A DNA stretch of 64,000 nt. It comes from Cellvibrio japonicus Ueda107. Lineage in GTDB: Bacteria > Pseudomonadota > Gammaproteobacteria > Pseudomonadales > Cellvibrionaceae. The translations under genes and the position numbers were made by a program. Position 1 is the stretch's first letter. Each line of letters starts with the position of its first letter. This document shows positions 26,511 through 36,645 of this stretch, in pieces. A model generated the notes under the pieces. That model saw only the letters and a list, made by a program, of their open reading frames with translations. It was not told the DNA's origin and ran no database searches. The DNA is taken from the NCBI RefSeq assembly GCF_000019225.1, contig NC_010995.1, positions 2,550,501 to 2,614,500 of the forward strand, read 5' to 3'.

Positions 26511-26527
26511 CCGGGCCCAATGCCCGG
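26511..26527 (-). promoter_or_regulatory. Leader hairpin before the YezD-like gene
   Basis: Six-base-pair GC stem with a five-base loop, 18 bp upstream of the start codon and just before the AGGAGG site. No U-run follows, so it may affect translation rather than terminate. The remaining 190 bp to the receptor stop is AT-rich and presumably holds the cys operon promoter. Confidence 0.4.
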
Positions 26528-26723
26528 CAACGACGCCATCCTATAATCATCCGGATTAAAACAAAAAATACTGAATTTTTATTAGCTTATAACTTCAGTC
26601 AGAATAAAGATGGGTATAGACACCAACAAAAAGAGGCCAGGCAAGGAAATACAATGGAAACGCAGGAGGGAAATACGGCACATCCCTGTGCCCGGGGAAT
26701 AATCCAAACCGGTTAAACCACAT

Positions 26724-29093
26724 TCAAAACTTATAGTTCACCTGCAGCCCCCAGGTCTTGGGAGCGCTGATGCTATTGGGTTGGGTACCCGTATTGGGAT
26801 TAGCGATTTGACGTAAATATACCGGCGCCTTATCCGTCACGTTGTTAATGAAGCCGGTAAATACCCAATTGCCATTGGCTGTTTCATAGGAGGCACGCAC
26901 ACTGCCAATCCAGTAACCGGAGGTTTCCTGCCATGGATCGTTTTGCACGGTGGCATTGTGGTAAATATGGCTGCGGTAGGACCAATCGGTTGCCAGGATA
27001 ATGTTGCCGCTGGCCAGGGGAATAGTGTAATCCGTATCCAGGCGCACAGAGGTTTCGGGCGTGCGATAGAAGCTGTTGCCACTGGCATCAAATGGCCCGC
27101 CGTCACCAATGTAGTAAATGAAATCTGTGTATTCAGATTTCAGAAACCCCAGGGATCCACCGATACGCCAATTAACCGTTGCCAGGGCATTGAACTCCAC
27201 TTCGATGCCCTTGACATTACCATCGGATTCACCAGCGGTACTGGTGGTATAGGTATTGGTACTGGTATTCAAATACGCACGCTGGATATTCAACTGCAGG
27301 TTTTTGATATCGTAGTAAAACACCGCCGTGTTCACGGTTAATTGACCATCGAGCCAGGCCGTTTTCAAACCAGCTTCGTAATCGGTCAGGGTTTCCGGAT
27401 TGGTTTCAACGATATCACCATTAGTAATGGCCTGGTTAAAACCACCGGAACGGAAACCAGTCGCAATCCGGAAATAACCCAGAACATCGTCACTAAAGCG
27501 ATATTCCGGTGTGATATCCCAAGTAAATTCATCCCAGGTATTGCTCTTGCTCACCAGGGTTACATTGGAAAATGCGGGGAGGATGCTGACACCGCCGGGC
27601 AAATACCAGCCGTTTTCACTGACAAAGGTGACGCGGTTACTGGTAGCCGTGTCGGTGACCGTCAGGGCTGTCTCGGTAATATCTTTTTTCTCTTCGGTGT
27701 AGCGTGCCCCCAGGGTAATGGATGCCTGCTCATTGAATTGGTATTTCACATTACCAAACAGGGCTTTGCTAAACGCATCCTGGTCCCAGGAGGACTCCGA
27801 ATACTGCTCGCGTGTAGTGCCCACGGCAAAGCGCGCCGAGCGACTGTCATTGCGCGCATTCAGGTGATAGTAATAGGCGCCGAGAATCCAGCTGACCTGT
27901 TGATCTTTAGGCGAGGTTAAGCGCACTTCTTGCGATACCTGCTGCGAATCCAGTTCAGCCGTGGAACTGGTGCGATTCAGGGTGGTGTCCAGCGGCACAC
28001 CAACCAGGGTTAAACCATTGGAATCGCGCGTACTGTATCCCGTCACCGATGACAGGGTATTTTCACCCAATTGCCAGTTCACCTTCAGGGTAGCGCTGTG
28101 ATCCGTTTTATGGTCATAGCCATCACCACCCCAATAATCACTGTATACCGTTGGATTATTCCCGTAGGGCGGAATATAGGGTGTGCCACCCTGGTTAATG
28201 GTGCCATTGGGATCAACCTGGGTAACATCGGTTCCTGGCAAGGTGGTTGCACCCACGACATACGAGGGTGAGTCACCCGCATTGATTTCACGTGTAGACA
28301 AAATGAGTTGCGCATCCAGCGTAGGCGAAAAATTACCTAAAAACTGCACGCGGACGTTTTGGTCTTTCAGGCTTGGCCCCTCATTACCGGTCACAATATT
28401 GGTCGCCCAACCATCGTAAGATTCGTTGTAAATCGAAATACGGCCTGCCAGGGTATCGTCAATAATGGCACCGCCAAATGCAGATTCAACAATGCGGGTG
28501 TTATAGCTACCGTAAGTGAGTTTTGCATAGCCCTCGTTATTAAACGAGGCTTTGCGCGTGATGTAGTGAATCGCACCGCCGGTATTGTTCTTGCCCCACA
28601 GGGTTCCCTGGGGGCCGCGCAACACTTCTACCCGCTCCAGGTCATATAAAGGGAAACTTTGTAATTGCTGAAACCCAACAACAACTTCATCCACATAGAT
28701 GGCTAAAGGGCCATCCTGGTTTTGGTTTGGATCATTGGTACCTATACCGCGTAAAAACCAGCGCGGTTTTCCGGTGCGGCCACCGCCCTGGGCTGACAGG
28801 TTAGGCGCCAGTCGCTCAATATCGGTTGATAAGACAACCTGCTTTTCATCAACATCCTTACCACTGACCGCCGTCAAGGTTGTCGGCACTTCCTGGATAT
28901 TTTCAGCACGCTTCTGCGCGGTTACAACAACCGCTGCCAGCTTCTTGGTGGTGGTTGCCTCAACGTTTTTCTCCTCAATAGAATCCGCCGGTGCCTGTGC
29001 ATAGGAATAACCGGAAAATGCCAGGTTGGCAATCAACAAAGGCAATAGTTTTTTCGACAAGCGAACAGGTTTTTTAATGTGGTGAGAATGCAT
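26724..29093 (-). CDS. TonB-dependent outer-membrane receptor
   Basis: A 789-residue receptor. The start is set at ATG 29093 (MHSHHIKKPVRLSKK) because a sigma-54 type promoter at 29135-29150 would place the transcript start downstream of the ATG at 29126. It has a signal peptide ending in SGYSYAQA, a TonB box like AAVVVTAQKR, a plug domain with NIQEVPTTLTAVSGKDV and RVEVLRGPQGTLWGKN, and a 22-strand barrel ending TWGLQVNYKF. There is no N-terminal signalling domain. The ligand is unknown. The position between the sulfate importer and a peptide-type ABC operon, and a promoter shared with the second receptor, suggest an organosulfur substrate (inference). Confidence 0.92.
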   Translation of the reverse strand: MHSHHIKKPVRLSKKLLPLLIANLAFSGYSYAQAPADSIEEKNVEATTTKKLAAVVVTAQKRAENIQEVPTTLTAVSGKDVDEKQVVLSTDIERLAPNLSAQGGGRTGKPRWFLRGIGTNDPNQNQDGPLAIYVDEVVVGFQQLQSFPLYDLERVEVLRGPQGTLWGKNNTGGAIHYITRKASFNNEGYAKLTYGSYNTRIVESAFGGAIIDDTLAGRISIYNESYDGWATNIVTGNEGPSLKDQNVRVQFLGNFSPTLDAQLILSTREINAGDSPSYVVGATTLPGTDVTQVDPNGTINQGGTPYIPPYGNNPTVYSDYWGGDGYDHKTDHSATLKVNWQLGENTLSSVTGYSTRDSNGLTLVGVPLDTTLNRTSSTAELDSQQVSQEVRLTSPKDQQVSWILGAYYYHLNARNDSRSARFAVGTTREQYSESSWDQDAFSKALFGNVKYQFNEQASITLGARYTEEKKDITETALTVTDTATSNRVTFVSENGWYLPGGVSILPAFSNVTLVSKSNTWDEFTWDITPEYRFSDDVLGYFRIATGFRSGGFNQAITNGDIVETNPETLTDYEAGLKTAWLDGQLTVNTAVFYYDIKNLQLNIQRAYLNTSTNTYTTSTAGESDGNVKGIEVEFNALATVNWRIGGSLGFLKSEYTDFIYYIGDGGPFDASGNSFYRTPETSVRLDTDYTIPLASGNIILATDWSYRSHIYHNATVQNDPWQETSGYWIGSVRASYETANGNWVFTGFINNVTDKAPVYLRQIANPNTGTQPNSISAPKTWGLQVNYKF

Positions 29094-29134
29094 AACTTCC
29101 TCTGGAAATGGATTTTGAAACTCCACTTCCCTTT

Positions 29135-29150
29135 AGCAGAACCTATGCCA
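29135..29150 (-). promoter_or_regulatory. Sigma-54 type promoter (receptor 1)
   Basis: Minus-strand TGGCATAGGTTCTGCT has the invariant GG and GC separated by exactly ten bases (GG 29149-29148, GC 29137-29136), fitting the -24/-12 consensus TGGCAC-N5-TTGCW with few mismatches. A nearly identical element precedes the second receptor gene. The rest of the 316-bp spacer up to the next gene is AT-rich and shows no ORF I trust. Confidence 0.7.
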
Positions 29151-29314
29151 ATATAGAATTGTTTTGTAACTGACTGTTTTTATTGCGAATAGCAAAAAAT
29201 CAAGCAAAAGATACTGATTAAATTCAAACAAATGGCACACAAAAAACTGTGTAAAACAAAACAATACTGCAATCTACCGAGCCAGAATGTCATTGTATTC
29301 CGGGAAGGGGATGT

Positions 29315-29347
29315 AAAAAATGCCCATCGTTTATCACGATGGGCATC
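29315..29347 (-). terminator. Terminator of the Yej-exporter operon
   Basis: Nine-base-pair stem TGCCCATCG/CGATGGGCA with a seven-base loop, followed on the minus strand by a T-run (A-run at 29315-29320 on plus). It lies about 65 bp after the ABC exporter stop. Confidence 0.9.
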
Positions 29348-29409
29348 ACTAAAAGGTGCCGTATCAATATTGTTAAAAACTTCCTCGCCAATCAGTGCTT
29401 CCCTGATAA

Positions 29410-31179
29410 TTAACTGATACCGACCAAGGGTTTCCTCCCCTGGGTTTGCAGGGCAAACAAATGGGCATAGAGCCCGCCAGGTTTATTGGCCAACTCAGCG
29501 TGGGTTCCTGACTCCAGGATTTCACCATTGCGCAACACCAGGATATTGGTTGCGTTCATCACGGTACTTAACCGGTGGGCAATGACAATTGATGTCCGCT
29601 CTGACATCAACTTCTCCAACCCCTGCTGCACCAGATACTCCGACTCGGAATCCAGGGCACTGGTCGCTTCATCGAGAATGATCAATTGCGGGTTCTTTAA
29701 AATAGCACGGGATATAGCAACACGTTGCTTTTCACCCCCCGACAGTTTGATTCCACGTTCACCGACCATGGTCTCATAACCCTTTTCCATACGTGCAATA
29801 AACTGGTGGGCATTCGCCGCCTCGGCAGCCGCCTTGATATCCAGCTCGGATGCACCGGGCTTGGCAAAGGCAATATTCTCACCAATGCTATCGTTAAACA
29901 GTGCCACATCCTGTAGTACAACCCCCATAATGGCACGGACACTGCGCTGCTGGTAATCGCGCAAATCGCGGCCATTAATCAGGATAACGCCTTTGGTCGG
30001 CTCATAAAAACGCATGAGTAATTTAACAATGGTCGTCTTGCCACTGCCACTGCTCCCCACCAATGCCAGAGTTTCGCCGGCATCCAGATGAAAGGAAATC
30101 CGCTTGAGCGCGTACTCTTCCGTCCCTGGATAACGGAAACTGACATCCGCAAAGGTAATACTTTTTAATTGTGTCAGTGGAATAGCATCTGGCTTATCAG
30201 CCTGTTCTGACGCTACATCCAGTAGTTCCACCAAACGCTCGGAAGCACTTTCAATTTCACTCGCCTGGTTGATCTGGCGCGAAATCGGAGAGATAGATGT
30301 GATCAGGGTTTGAGTTAAGGTGAGTACCAGCAAAATATCACCGGTTGTAAACCGGCCATGCAACGCACCATGGGTGATAATCGCAACCGCAATAAAAACC
30401 CCAAAGGTATTGACAACATTCAGTGCCTGTTCCGAGCGCCACTGGGTTTTATGCAGGTTATCCCTGGCTACCTTCCACTGTGCCTGGGTATCGTCGTAGC
30501 GCTGCTTAACCGCAGGCTCACCACCGAAGCTGCGCACGGTGGCAATATTCCCCACCATTTCCGCTAACAAACCGGTCATACGTCCGGCAAATTCCTGCCA
30601 ACCGCGCCTATGCGGTTTGGTCCAGCCAATCGTGCGATACGAAATCCAAAAGTTAAACAGCAAAATACCCGTCATCATCAACCCCACAACAGGTACCTTG
30701 AGGGTGAGCACCACCAGGATAAAAAACATTTGCAGTATGTTGGCCAGGGTACCCTCCGTCAGGGACGATAACCACATGGTGATCGTGGTGATATTGCCGA
30801 ACCTGTCCATGATTTCGCCGACCCGGGTTTTCTCAAAATAATCAATCGACTTTTGTGTCATATTGTCGAAAACACGCTGGCGAAACGTACTCACCGTATC
30901 CAGCCACAAATCATCAGCCTGTTTATTTTGCAAGGCACCAAAGAGCACAACGCCCAGGCGCAAGGCAAAAAAGCCGAGCAGCAACCAGATTACCGACGCT
31001 GTAGCGGAATCAAGGGTAATTTTCCCGGAGAATAATTGGGAAATAACATCGACAATGCCCTTATAGATATAGGGGGTTGCCGTACCGATAAACCCAAGGA
31101 AGGTACCCACCAGGATGACCCCTGCCACCCTGCCCCGGTACTCGGGTATAAATTGGATAACACGCCACAGGTTTTTCAT
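29410..31179 (-). CDS. ABC exporter (fused membrane and ATPase domains)
   Basis: A 589-residue half-transporter of the MsbA/LapB-like type: an ABC-membrane domain (about residues 15-300, six helices) followed by an ATPase domain. Walker A is GSSGSGKTT, the signature LSGGEKQR, Walker B LIILDEATSAL, then the switch His in VIAHRLSTV. It should work as a homodimer exporting a lipid, peptide or drug. It is the last gene of a minus-strand operon; its ATG overlaps the nitroreductase stop by four bases. An exporter downstream of a peptide-type importer is not the textbook Yej arrangement, and the substrate is unknown. Confidence 0.9.
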   Translation of the reverse strand: MKNLWRVIQFIPEYRGRVAGVILVGTFLGFIGTATPYIYKGIVDVISQLFSGKITLDSATASVIWLLLGFFALRLGVVLFGALQNKQADDLWLDTVSTFRQRVFDNMTQKSIDYFEKTRVGEIMDRFGNITTITMWLSSLTEGTLANILQMFFILVVLTLKVPVVGLMMTGILLFNFWISYRTIGWTKPHRRGWQEFAGRMTGLLAEMVGNIATVRSFGGEPAVKQRYDDTQAQWKVARDNLHKTQWRSEQALNVVNTFGVFIAVAIITHGALHGRFTTGDILLVLTLTQTLITSISPISRQINQASEIESASERLVELLDVASEQADKPDAIPLTQLKSITFADVSFRYPGTEEYALKRISFHLDAGETLALVGSSGSGKTTIVKLLMRFYEPTKGVILINGRDLRDYQQRSVRAIMGVVLQDVALFNDSIGENIAFAKPGASELDIKAAAEAANAHQFIARMEKGYETMVGERGIKLSGGEKQRVAISRAILKNPQLIILDEATSALDSESEYLVQQGLEKLMSERTSIVIAHRLSTVMNATNILVLRNGEILESGTHAELANKPGGLYAHLFALQTQGRKPLVGIS

Positions 31180-31805
31180 CGACTGACCACTTCGCGAACA
31201 GCCAGGTCGTCAGCAAAGGAAAAAATACCCTCTGCGGTAAAACTATTCACCGGGTTGCGTGGTGTCGGCCTTTCCCGCTCAAGGAATTCTTCCGCTAATG
31301 AGGTGGCATCTCCCTGCTTGCCAACAGCAATCGCCAACTCCACCTGGAACCCTGCGGGAACCTGTAATAGCTCACGTGCTTTTTCACGGTCAAAACCGCC
31401 GATGGCATGGGTTTTCCAACCGAGGAATTCAGCTTGCAACGCAAGGTTGGCCCAGGCAGCGCCTGCATCCAGGGAATGATTGCGCAACGGCGTCGCCTCA
31501 CTCGCTCCCTTACGTACATGTGTTGTCTTTGAAACCAGGATCACCAGGGCCGATGCCTTACTGGCCCACAAGCGATTTTTTTCATTCAGCAAATCGGCAA
31601 ATGAATCCCAGTGTATCGAATCGCGCCTGGCATAAATAAAGCGCCAGGGTTGGGAGTTATTGCCCGAGGGCGCCCAGCGCGCTGCTTCAAACAGGCTAAA
31701 CAATGTAGCATCGTCAATCACCTCGTTGCTAAATGAGCGGGGCGACCAACGCGCGACAAATATCGGATGTACTTCGTAGTCAGGGATACGCATATCTGAG
31801 GTCAT
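31176..31805 (-). CDS. Nitroreductase-family flavoprotein
   Basis: A 209-residue FMN-dependent oxidoreductase of the NfsB/HBN-type nitroreductase family. The N-terminal RWSPRSFSNEVI and ARWAPSGNNSQPWRF carry the FMN phosphate contacts, and the LNHSLDAGAAWANLALQAEFLGWKTHAIGGFD-like central region (split here as SLDAGAAWANLALQ and THAIGGFD) is diagnostic. The substrate cannot be predicted. It is co-transcribed between the yejA-like gene and the ABC exporter, so it may modify the imported or exported compound. Confidence 0.9.
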   Translation of the reverse strand: MTSDMRIPDYEVHPIFVARWSPRSFSNEVIDDATLFSLFEAARWAPSGNNSQPWRFIYARRDSIHWDSFADLLNEKNRLWASKASALVILVSKTTHVRKGASEATPLRNHSLDAGAAWANLALQAEFLGWKTHAIGGFDREKARELLQVPAGFQVELAIAVGKQGDATSLAEEFLERERPTPRNPVNSFTAEGIFSFADDLAVREVVSR

Positions 31806-31859
31806 TGCTATTACCTTTCATAAGTAAGTTTTTTAAGCGCCTGTCATCAGGAGCGCTAT

Positions 31860-33782
31860 TCAAGGTTGTACCCGCTGGTACTTGTCGATATAAAACGGCT
31901 GCTTGCTTTCGGTCATGTGCAAAGCGGTGATATGTGGTTGTGGTGCAGCAGCCGTCGATGAAAACGCAAACGTGTCTTTATCCGCATCTCCATCCCACCA
32001 GGTGCGCACTGCCCAATCCGTTGCGGCATAGTACAGTGGCAAGGTATCGGGATACTGCAAACGCTGGTTGAACATCACATAGTGATTTTTCAGGTAGCGC
32101 CAGGGAATAAAATAGTGGTTGTGGATTAGCACCCTATCCAATGCCCTGGCCAGGGTTTCCAGCTCCTGCTGGCTCTCTGCATTCAGCAGCTGCTTAATCA
32201 AGGCATCCACCACCGGCGATTTCACACCGGCGAGGTTTTCTGAGCCGGGGCGATCCGCCGCTGCACTGTTAAAGACACGCCATAGCTCATCGCCCGGCAT
32301 ACGCGCTTCACGCAAACTGACCGAGGTGTAATCAAAATCGAAATTGCGCAAACGTGCGCGCAAGGTGGCGGCATCGGCAAGGTTATTCCTGACCTGGATA
32401 CCGATTTTGGCAAGGTTGCGATAAATAGGATCGGTAAACGGGCTCTGCCGACGGCTGCCTGCAACCTCAATCACAAACGGTTCGCCCTTGTCGTTTTGCA
32501 AGACCCCATCGCGATAATGCCAACCCGCTTCCGCCAATAATTGCAGGGCAATATCCAGGTTATCGCGCAAGCGCAGTGGGGGCACAGTTGTCGGCTGCAC
32601 AAACATGGGGCCAAATACCTCCGGCGGCAACTGATCGCGCCAGGGTTCAAGTACGGCTAATTCCTGCTCACTGGGATAGCCGGTAGCGGCCAATCTGGTA
32701 TTGGAAAAATAACTATCGATACGACTAAACTCGCCATCAAAGATTTTGTCGTTGATCCATTCGAAATCCAGCGCATAATTCAATGCCTTGCGCACACGGA
32801 TATCCTGGAAACGCTCCTTGCGGGTATTCACGACCCATCCGTTCATGGCTGGTGGGTTCGCATGGAGGAAACGCCGCTTCTGTATTTCTCCCGTGTCAAA
32901 ACGCTTGCCAATATACTGGCAGCACCAATAGCGCATTTGGTTTTCGCTCAGGAAATCGTAATCGCCAGCGCGCAATGCCGCGACCTGGGTATCGCGATCC
33001 TTATAGAGTTTGTACACAATTCTGTCGAAATTAAATGAGCCCCGCTGCACCGGGATATCCCTGCCCCAATAATCCGGGTTGCGCGTATAGATAATGTCGC
33101 GACCGCTACGTGCCAGTTCAATAATATAAGGGCCAGTCGCCACAGGCTTTTCAAAACGCAAATCGGCAAAGTCGATATTCTCTTCCTGGCCCTGGCCCCA
33201 CTTGGAAGAAAAAACCGGCAGGCTGCCCGCAATAAATGACAGATCCCGCCCCTTGCGCTTGTACACAAAGCGGATATGGCGTTCGTCGATCACTTCCACA
33301 TCATCAATTTCACTGAAATAAGCAGAATAGCGTGGACTAACCGCCTTACTGGTCATCACCCTGAAAGAGTATTCGACATCGCGCGCGGTGACAGGATCAC
33401 CATTGGAAAAACGCGCTTTGGGATGAAGGCGAAATACCGTAGAACCAAAGTCCGGGGCAACCTCAATATCATCCGCCAACAAACCATATTGGGTATTCAG
33501 TTCATCCAGGCCATTCACCGTCAGGGTTTCAAATACCAGTTCTACCAATCCGGGGGCCGGGACACCGCGCAAGCTATAGGGGTTGAACTTATCAAAGCTG
33601 CTGTTCAGTGTCACCAGCGACAACACCAGGCTGCCGCCCTTGGGAGCATCGGGATTAACGTAATCAAAATGGGAGAAATGGGCCGGATATTTGGGCTCGC
33701 CAAAAAATGCAAGGGCATGGGCAGCCCATGCAGACGATGGAGCAAACAGGACAGCAGCAAACAATAACGCAATTAATTTCAT
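31860..33782 (-). CDS. yejA: Periplasmic substrate-binding protein, YejA-like
   Basis: A 640-residue family 5 extracellular solute-binding protein. A signal peptide (MKLIALLFAAVLFAPSSAWA) precedes ALAFFGEPKYPAHFSHFDYVNPDAPKGGSLVL-type sequence (broken here as FGEPKYPAHFSHFDYVNPDA), which marks the YejA subgroup. The GDPVTARDVEYSFRVM motif is the family 5 signature. YejABEF imports peptides, including microcin C-type compounds in E. coli. It follows the ATPase gene by 11 bp, so the order is B-E-F-A rather than A-B-E-F. Confidence 0.9.
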   Translation of the reverse strand: MKLIALLFAAVLFAPSSAWAAHALAFFGEPKYPAHFSHFDYVNPDAPKGGSLVLSLVTLNSSFDKFNPYSLRGVPAPGLVELVFETLTVNGLDELNTQYGLLADDIEVAPDFGSTVFRLHPKARFSNGDPVTARDVEYSFRVMTSKAVSPRYSAYFSEIDDVEVIDERHIRFVYKRKGRDLSFIAGSLPVFSSKWGQGQEENIDFADLRFEKPVATGPYIIELARSGRDIIYTRNPDYWGRDIPVQRGSFNFDRIVYKLYKDRDTQVAALRAGDYDFLSENQMRYWCCQYIGKRFDTGEIQKRRFLHANPPAMNGWVVNTRKERFQDIRVRKALNYALDFEWINDKIFDGEFSRIDSYFSNTRLAATGYPSEQELAVLEPWRDQLPPEVFGPMFVQPTTVPPLRLRDNLDIALQLLAEAGWHYRDGVLQNDKGEPFVIEVAGSRRQSPFTDPIYRNLAKIGIQVRNNLADAATLRARLRNFDFDYTSVSLREARMPGDELWRVFNSAAADRPGSENLAGVKSPVVDALIKQLLNAESQQELETLARALDRVLIHNHYFIPWRYLKNHYVMFNQRLQYPDTLPLYYAATDWAVRTWWDGDADKDTFAFSSTAAAPQPHITALHMTESKQPFYIDKYQRVQP

Positions 33783-33793
33783 ATATATGGCAA

Positions 33794-35416
33794 TTACAAT
33801 GAGGCCTGTATCAGGCTTTGGGTATAGGTGTGTTGTGGTTGGGCAATAATGGCTTCGGTATCACCTGACTCCACAATAACGCCATCCTTGAGTACATAAA
33901 GTCGATGTGCGAGGGCATTAACAACCTGCAAGTCATGGGTAATCAGCAAATAGCTCAGTGAGTATTTCTTTTGCAGACTAACCAGGAGTTCCAATACCTG
34001 ATTCTGGATAGATACATCCAGCGCCGAAGTGGGTTCGTCCAGCACCAGGATTTTGGGCTTGAGCACAATGGCCCGCGCGATTGCGATGCGCTGGCGCTGG
34101 CCGCCGGAAAATTCATGGGGATAACGATCCAGCACAGATTCCGACAAGCCCACATCGCGCAACACATCCACAATACGCTGATAGTGTTCCGACTCACTGA
34201 GTTCGGGAAAGTGTAAATGCAGGCCCTCACCGACAATTTGCTCAATGGTTTGACGCGGGGACAGGGAGCCGAAAGGATCCTGGAAAACAACTTGCAAGCG
34301 CGCAGACAGTGCGCGCCTTGCGCGTTTTGGCAGCCGGTTGCACGCAATGCCTTCCACATGCAGGTCACCGCCCTGGGTGCGGATTAATCCCAGTATTGCC
34401 TGTGCCAGGGTGGACTTGCCCGACCCGGATTCACCGACAACACCGATGGTTTCACCCGCGCGCAGGGAAACACTGGCGCCCTGCAGGGCCACAAAACGCT
34501 CATCGCGGAACAGGCCGCGCCAACCGGTTATTTTTTTCGGGTATTCAACGCGCAAATTACGGGTTTCCAGCAACAAGGGCGCAGCGCTGGTAACAGGTGC
34601 TATACGCCTGACCGGGATGCTATTCAACAATTTGATGGTATAGGGATGGCGCGGCGCTGCAAATAAGGCCTCCGTGGTATTGGTCTCAACCAGCTTACCC
34701 TGCTCCATGACGGCAACCCGTTGGGCGAAACGGCGCACCAGGTTCAAATCGTGGGTAATCAACAAAATAGACATGCCCTCACCGGGCTTGCCCGCTTGGC
34801 GATTACGTTCCAGGTCTTCCTGTTGTAAATCCAACAACAACTTAACAATACGTGCCCGCACGGTCATATCCAGTGCCGTAGTGGGTTCATCGGCAATCAA
34901 CAATTTGGGCTTGCAGGCCAGTGCCATGGCGATAACTGCACGCTGCAATTGCCCACCGGATAATTGATGCGGATAACTATCAACACGGCGCTCCGGTTCG
35001 CGGATGCCGGTGCGCGCCAGCAGCGCAATGGTTTTTTCACGCGCTGCGCGCGGGGTCAGGTTTTCATGCAGGATCAGGCTCTCGCTGATCTGGTTGCCGA
35101 TGGTATAGAGCGGGTTAAGGGCTGACATGGGCTCCTGGAATACCATGGCGATATCGGCGCCGCGCACCTGGCGAATTTGCGCTTCCGATTTATCCAGTAA
35201 CTCTTCACCCTGCAAGCGAATGCTGCCACTCACCCTGGCCTGTTGGGCCAGGCGCAAAATAGACAAGGCGGTGATAGTTTTTCCCGAACCTGATTCCCCC
35301 ACCAGCGCCAGGCGCTCACCCGGTGCTATCTGCAGGCTGAGGTTATTGACAACCGCCTTGTTACCAAAAGCGATGTTGAGATTTTCAATTTCCAATAGCG
35401 GAGTTGATACACTCAT
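33794..35416 (-). CDS. yejF: Peptide-type ABC transporter double ATPase, YejF-like
   Basis: A 540-residue protein with two complete ATPase domains in tandem. Domain 1 has GESGSGKT (near residue 40) and LSGGQLQR, and domain 2 has GESGSGKST (near 330) and FSGGQRQR, each with Walker B LIADEPTTALD and LVLDEPTSALD. Each ends with an oppD-type extension. It energises the YejB/YejE channel. Its start overlaps the yejE stop by four bases and it precedes yejA. Confidence 0.93.
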   Translation of the reverse strand: MSVSTPLLEIENLNIAFGNKAVVNNLSLQIAPGERLALVGESGSGKTITALSILRLAQQARVSGSIRLQGEELLDKSEAQIRQVRGADIAMVFQEPMSALNPLYTIGNQISESLILHENLTPRAAREKTIALLARTGIREPERRVDSYPHQLSGGQLQRAVIAMALACKPKLLIADEPTTALDMTVRARIVKLLLDLQQEDLERNRQAGKPGEGMSILLITHDLNLVRRFAQRVAVMEQGKLVETNTTEALFAAPRHPYTIKLLNSIPVRRIAPVTSAAPLLLETRNLRVEYPKKITGWRGLFRDERFVALQGASVSLRAGETIGVVGESGSGKSTLAQAILGLIRTQGGDLHVEGIACNRLPKRARRALSARLQVVFQDPFGSLSPRQTIEQIVGEGLHLHFPELSESEHYQRIVDVLRDVGLSESVLDRYPHEFSGGQRQRIAIARAIVLKPKILVLDEPTSALDVSIQNQVLELLVSLQKKYSLSYLLITHDLQVVNALAHRLYVLKDGVIVESGDTEAIIAQPQHTYTQSLIQASL

Positions 35417-36645
35417 CGTGAACTGCCACCTGTGTTTGCGTCAGACATGCGGGTATCAATGGCATTGCGCAATGCCTCACCCATAAAGGTCAGTAATAAC
35501 AAGGTTGATACCAGAACCGTAAATGCGGCTACCGCAATCCACCAGGCATCCAGGTTTTCCTTGCCCTGTAATAACAATTGACCGAGGCTCGGGGCCGGGG
35601 CTTGCACACCCAGGCCAAGAAAGTCCAGGCTGGCCAGGGCCATAATCGCAGCGCTCATACGGAAAGGCAGAAACGTAATTACCGGGGTAAGGCTGTTGGG
35701 TAAAATATGGCGCCAGATAATTTGCGCGTGGGATAGCCCCATGGCTTTGGCAGCCTTGATATATTCCAGCTGGCGATTGCGCAAAAACTCGGCGCGCACA
35801 TAATCCGAAAGAAAAATCCAGCCAAACAGGGACAACAAAACAAACAGCAACAGCAGGCTGGGTTCAAACAGTGAAGAAAAAATAATCAGCAGATACAGCT
35901 CGGGCATGGAACCCCAGATCTCAATCAAACGCTGGGTAATTAAATCCACCTTGCCGGCAAAATATCCCTGTATTGCACCTATAACAACACCGAGGATAGT
36001 CCCCACTATCGTCAGCCCCAAACCGAATGTCACCGATGTGCGAAACCCATAAATCAGGCGCGCCAAAATATCGTAACCGGCGATGTCCGTACCAAGCACA
36101 TTATGGCGATCCGGAGGACCGGGATAATGGCCTGTATCGGAATAGTAATTGAGCGTGTCGTAATAAAAAGGGTTGGGTGGATAAAGGGCAAAACTTTGTT
36201 GCTCTTTAAACAGCTGGCGGATATAGGGATCGTTATAGTCGGTATAGATAGGTAACTTGCCGCCAAACACGGTCTCCGGATAATCCTTAAATAAGGGGAA
36301 ATACCATTGCTGCCCATGATGGATCAGCAGGGGCTTGTCATTGGAAATAAACTCCCCCAGTAAACTCAACAGGTACAGGCTGGAAAAAATAATCAAGCTC
36401 CAGTAACCCAGGCGATTGCTCTTGAAGCGCAACCAGATACGACGGCGCGGTGACATTTTTTCCTGTACGTCAACTGCGCCGGTATCCACAGGTGTTAAAC
36501 CGCTATCTAACGCAGGGGATTCGTCAACCGGTACATCCACAAGCGAACCATCGCGCTTTAGCAAGAAGCGCTGCCAAAAACGGCTTGGTTGCCCTTTAAT
36601 GAGCGGTGGATTGGCAATCAGTGGTTGGTTAACAGGAGAGTTCAT
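35413..36645 (-). CDS. yejE: ABC transporter permease, YejE-like
   Basis: A 410-residue permease with an unusual 65-residue cytoplasmic N-terminal extension rich in Pro/Asp/Val, before the RRRIWLRFKSNRLGYWSLIIF start typical of YejE. A large periplasmic segment includes HYPGPPDRHNVLGTDIAGYDILARLIYGFRTS-type sequence, followed by five more helices with the EAA loop AAKAMGLSHAQIIWRHILPN. It overlaps yejB by four bases and yejF by four bases. Confidence 0.92.
   Translation of the reverse strand: MNSPVNQPLIANPPLIKGQPSRFWQRFLLKRDGSLVDVPVDESPALDSGLTPVDTGAVDVQEKMSPRRRIWLRFKSNRLGYWSLIIFSSLYLLSLLGEFISNDKPLLIHHGQQWYFPLFKDYPETVFGGKLPIYTDYNDPYIRQLFKEQQSFALYPPNPFYYDTLNYYSDTGHYPGPPDRHNVLGTDIAGYDILARLIYGFRTSVTFGLGLTIVGTILGVVIGAIQGYFAGKVDLITQRLIEIWGSMPELYLLIIFSSLFEPSLLLLFVLLSLFGWIFLSDYVRAEFLRNRQLEYIKAAKAMGLSHAQIIWRHILPNSLTPVITFLPFRMSAAIMALASLDFLGLGVQAPAPSLGQLLLQGKENLDAWWIAVAAFTVLVSTLLLLTFMGEALRNAIDTRMSDANTGGSSR

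Noticed and set aside
27342..27920. 192-codon plus-strand frame inside the first TonB receptor
   Set aside because: Antisense shadow of the receptor barrel; no domain.
29232..29417. 61-codon plus-strand frame between receptor 1 and the exporter
   Set aside because: It runs through the terminator hairpin at 29315-29347 and has no family resemblance.
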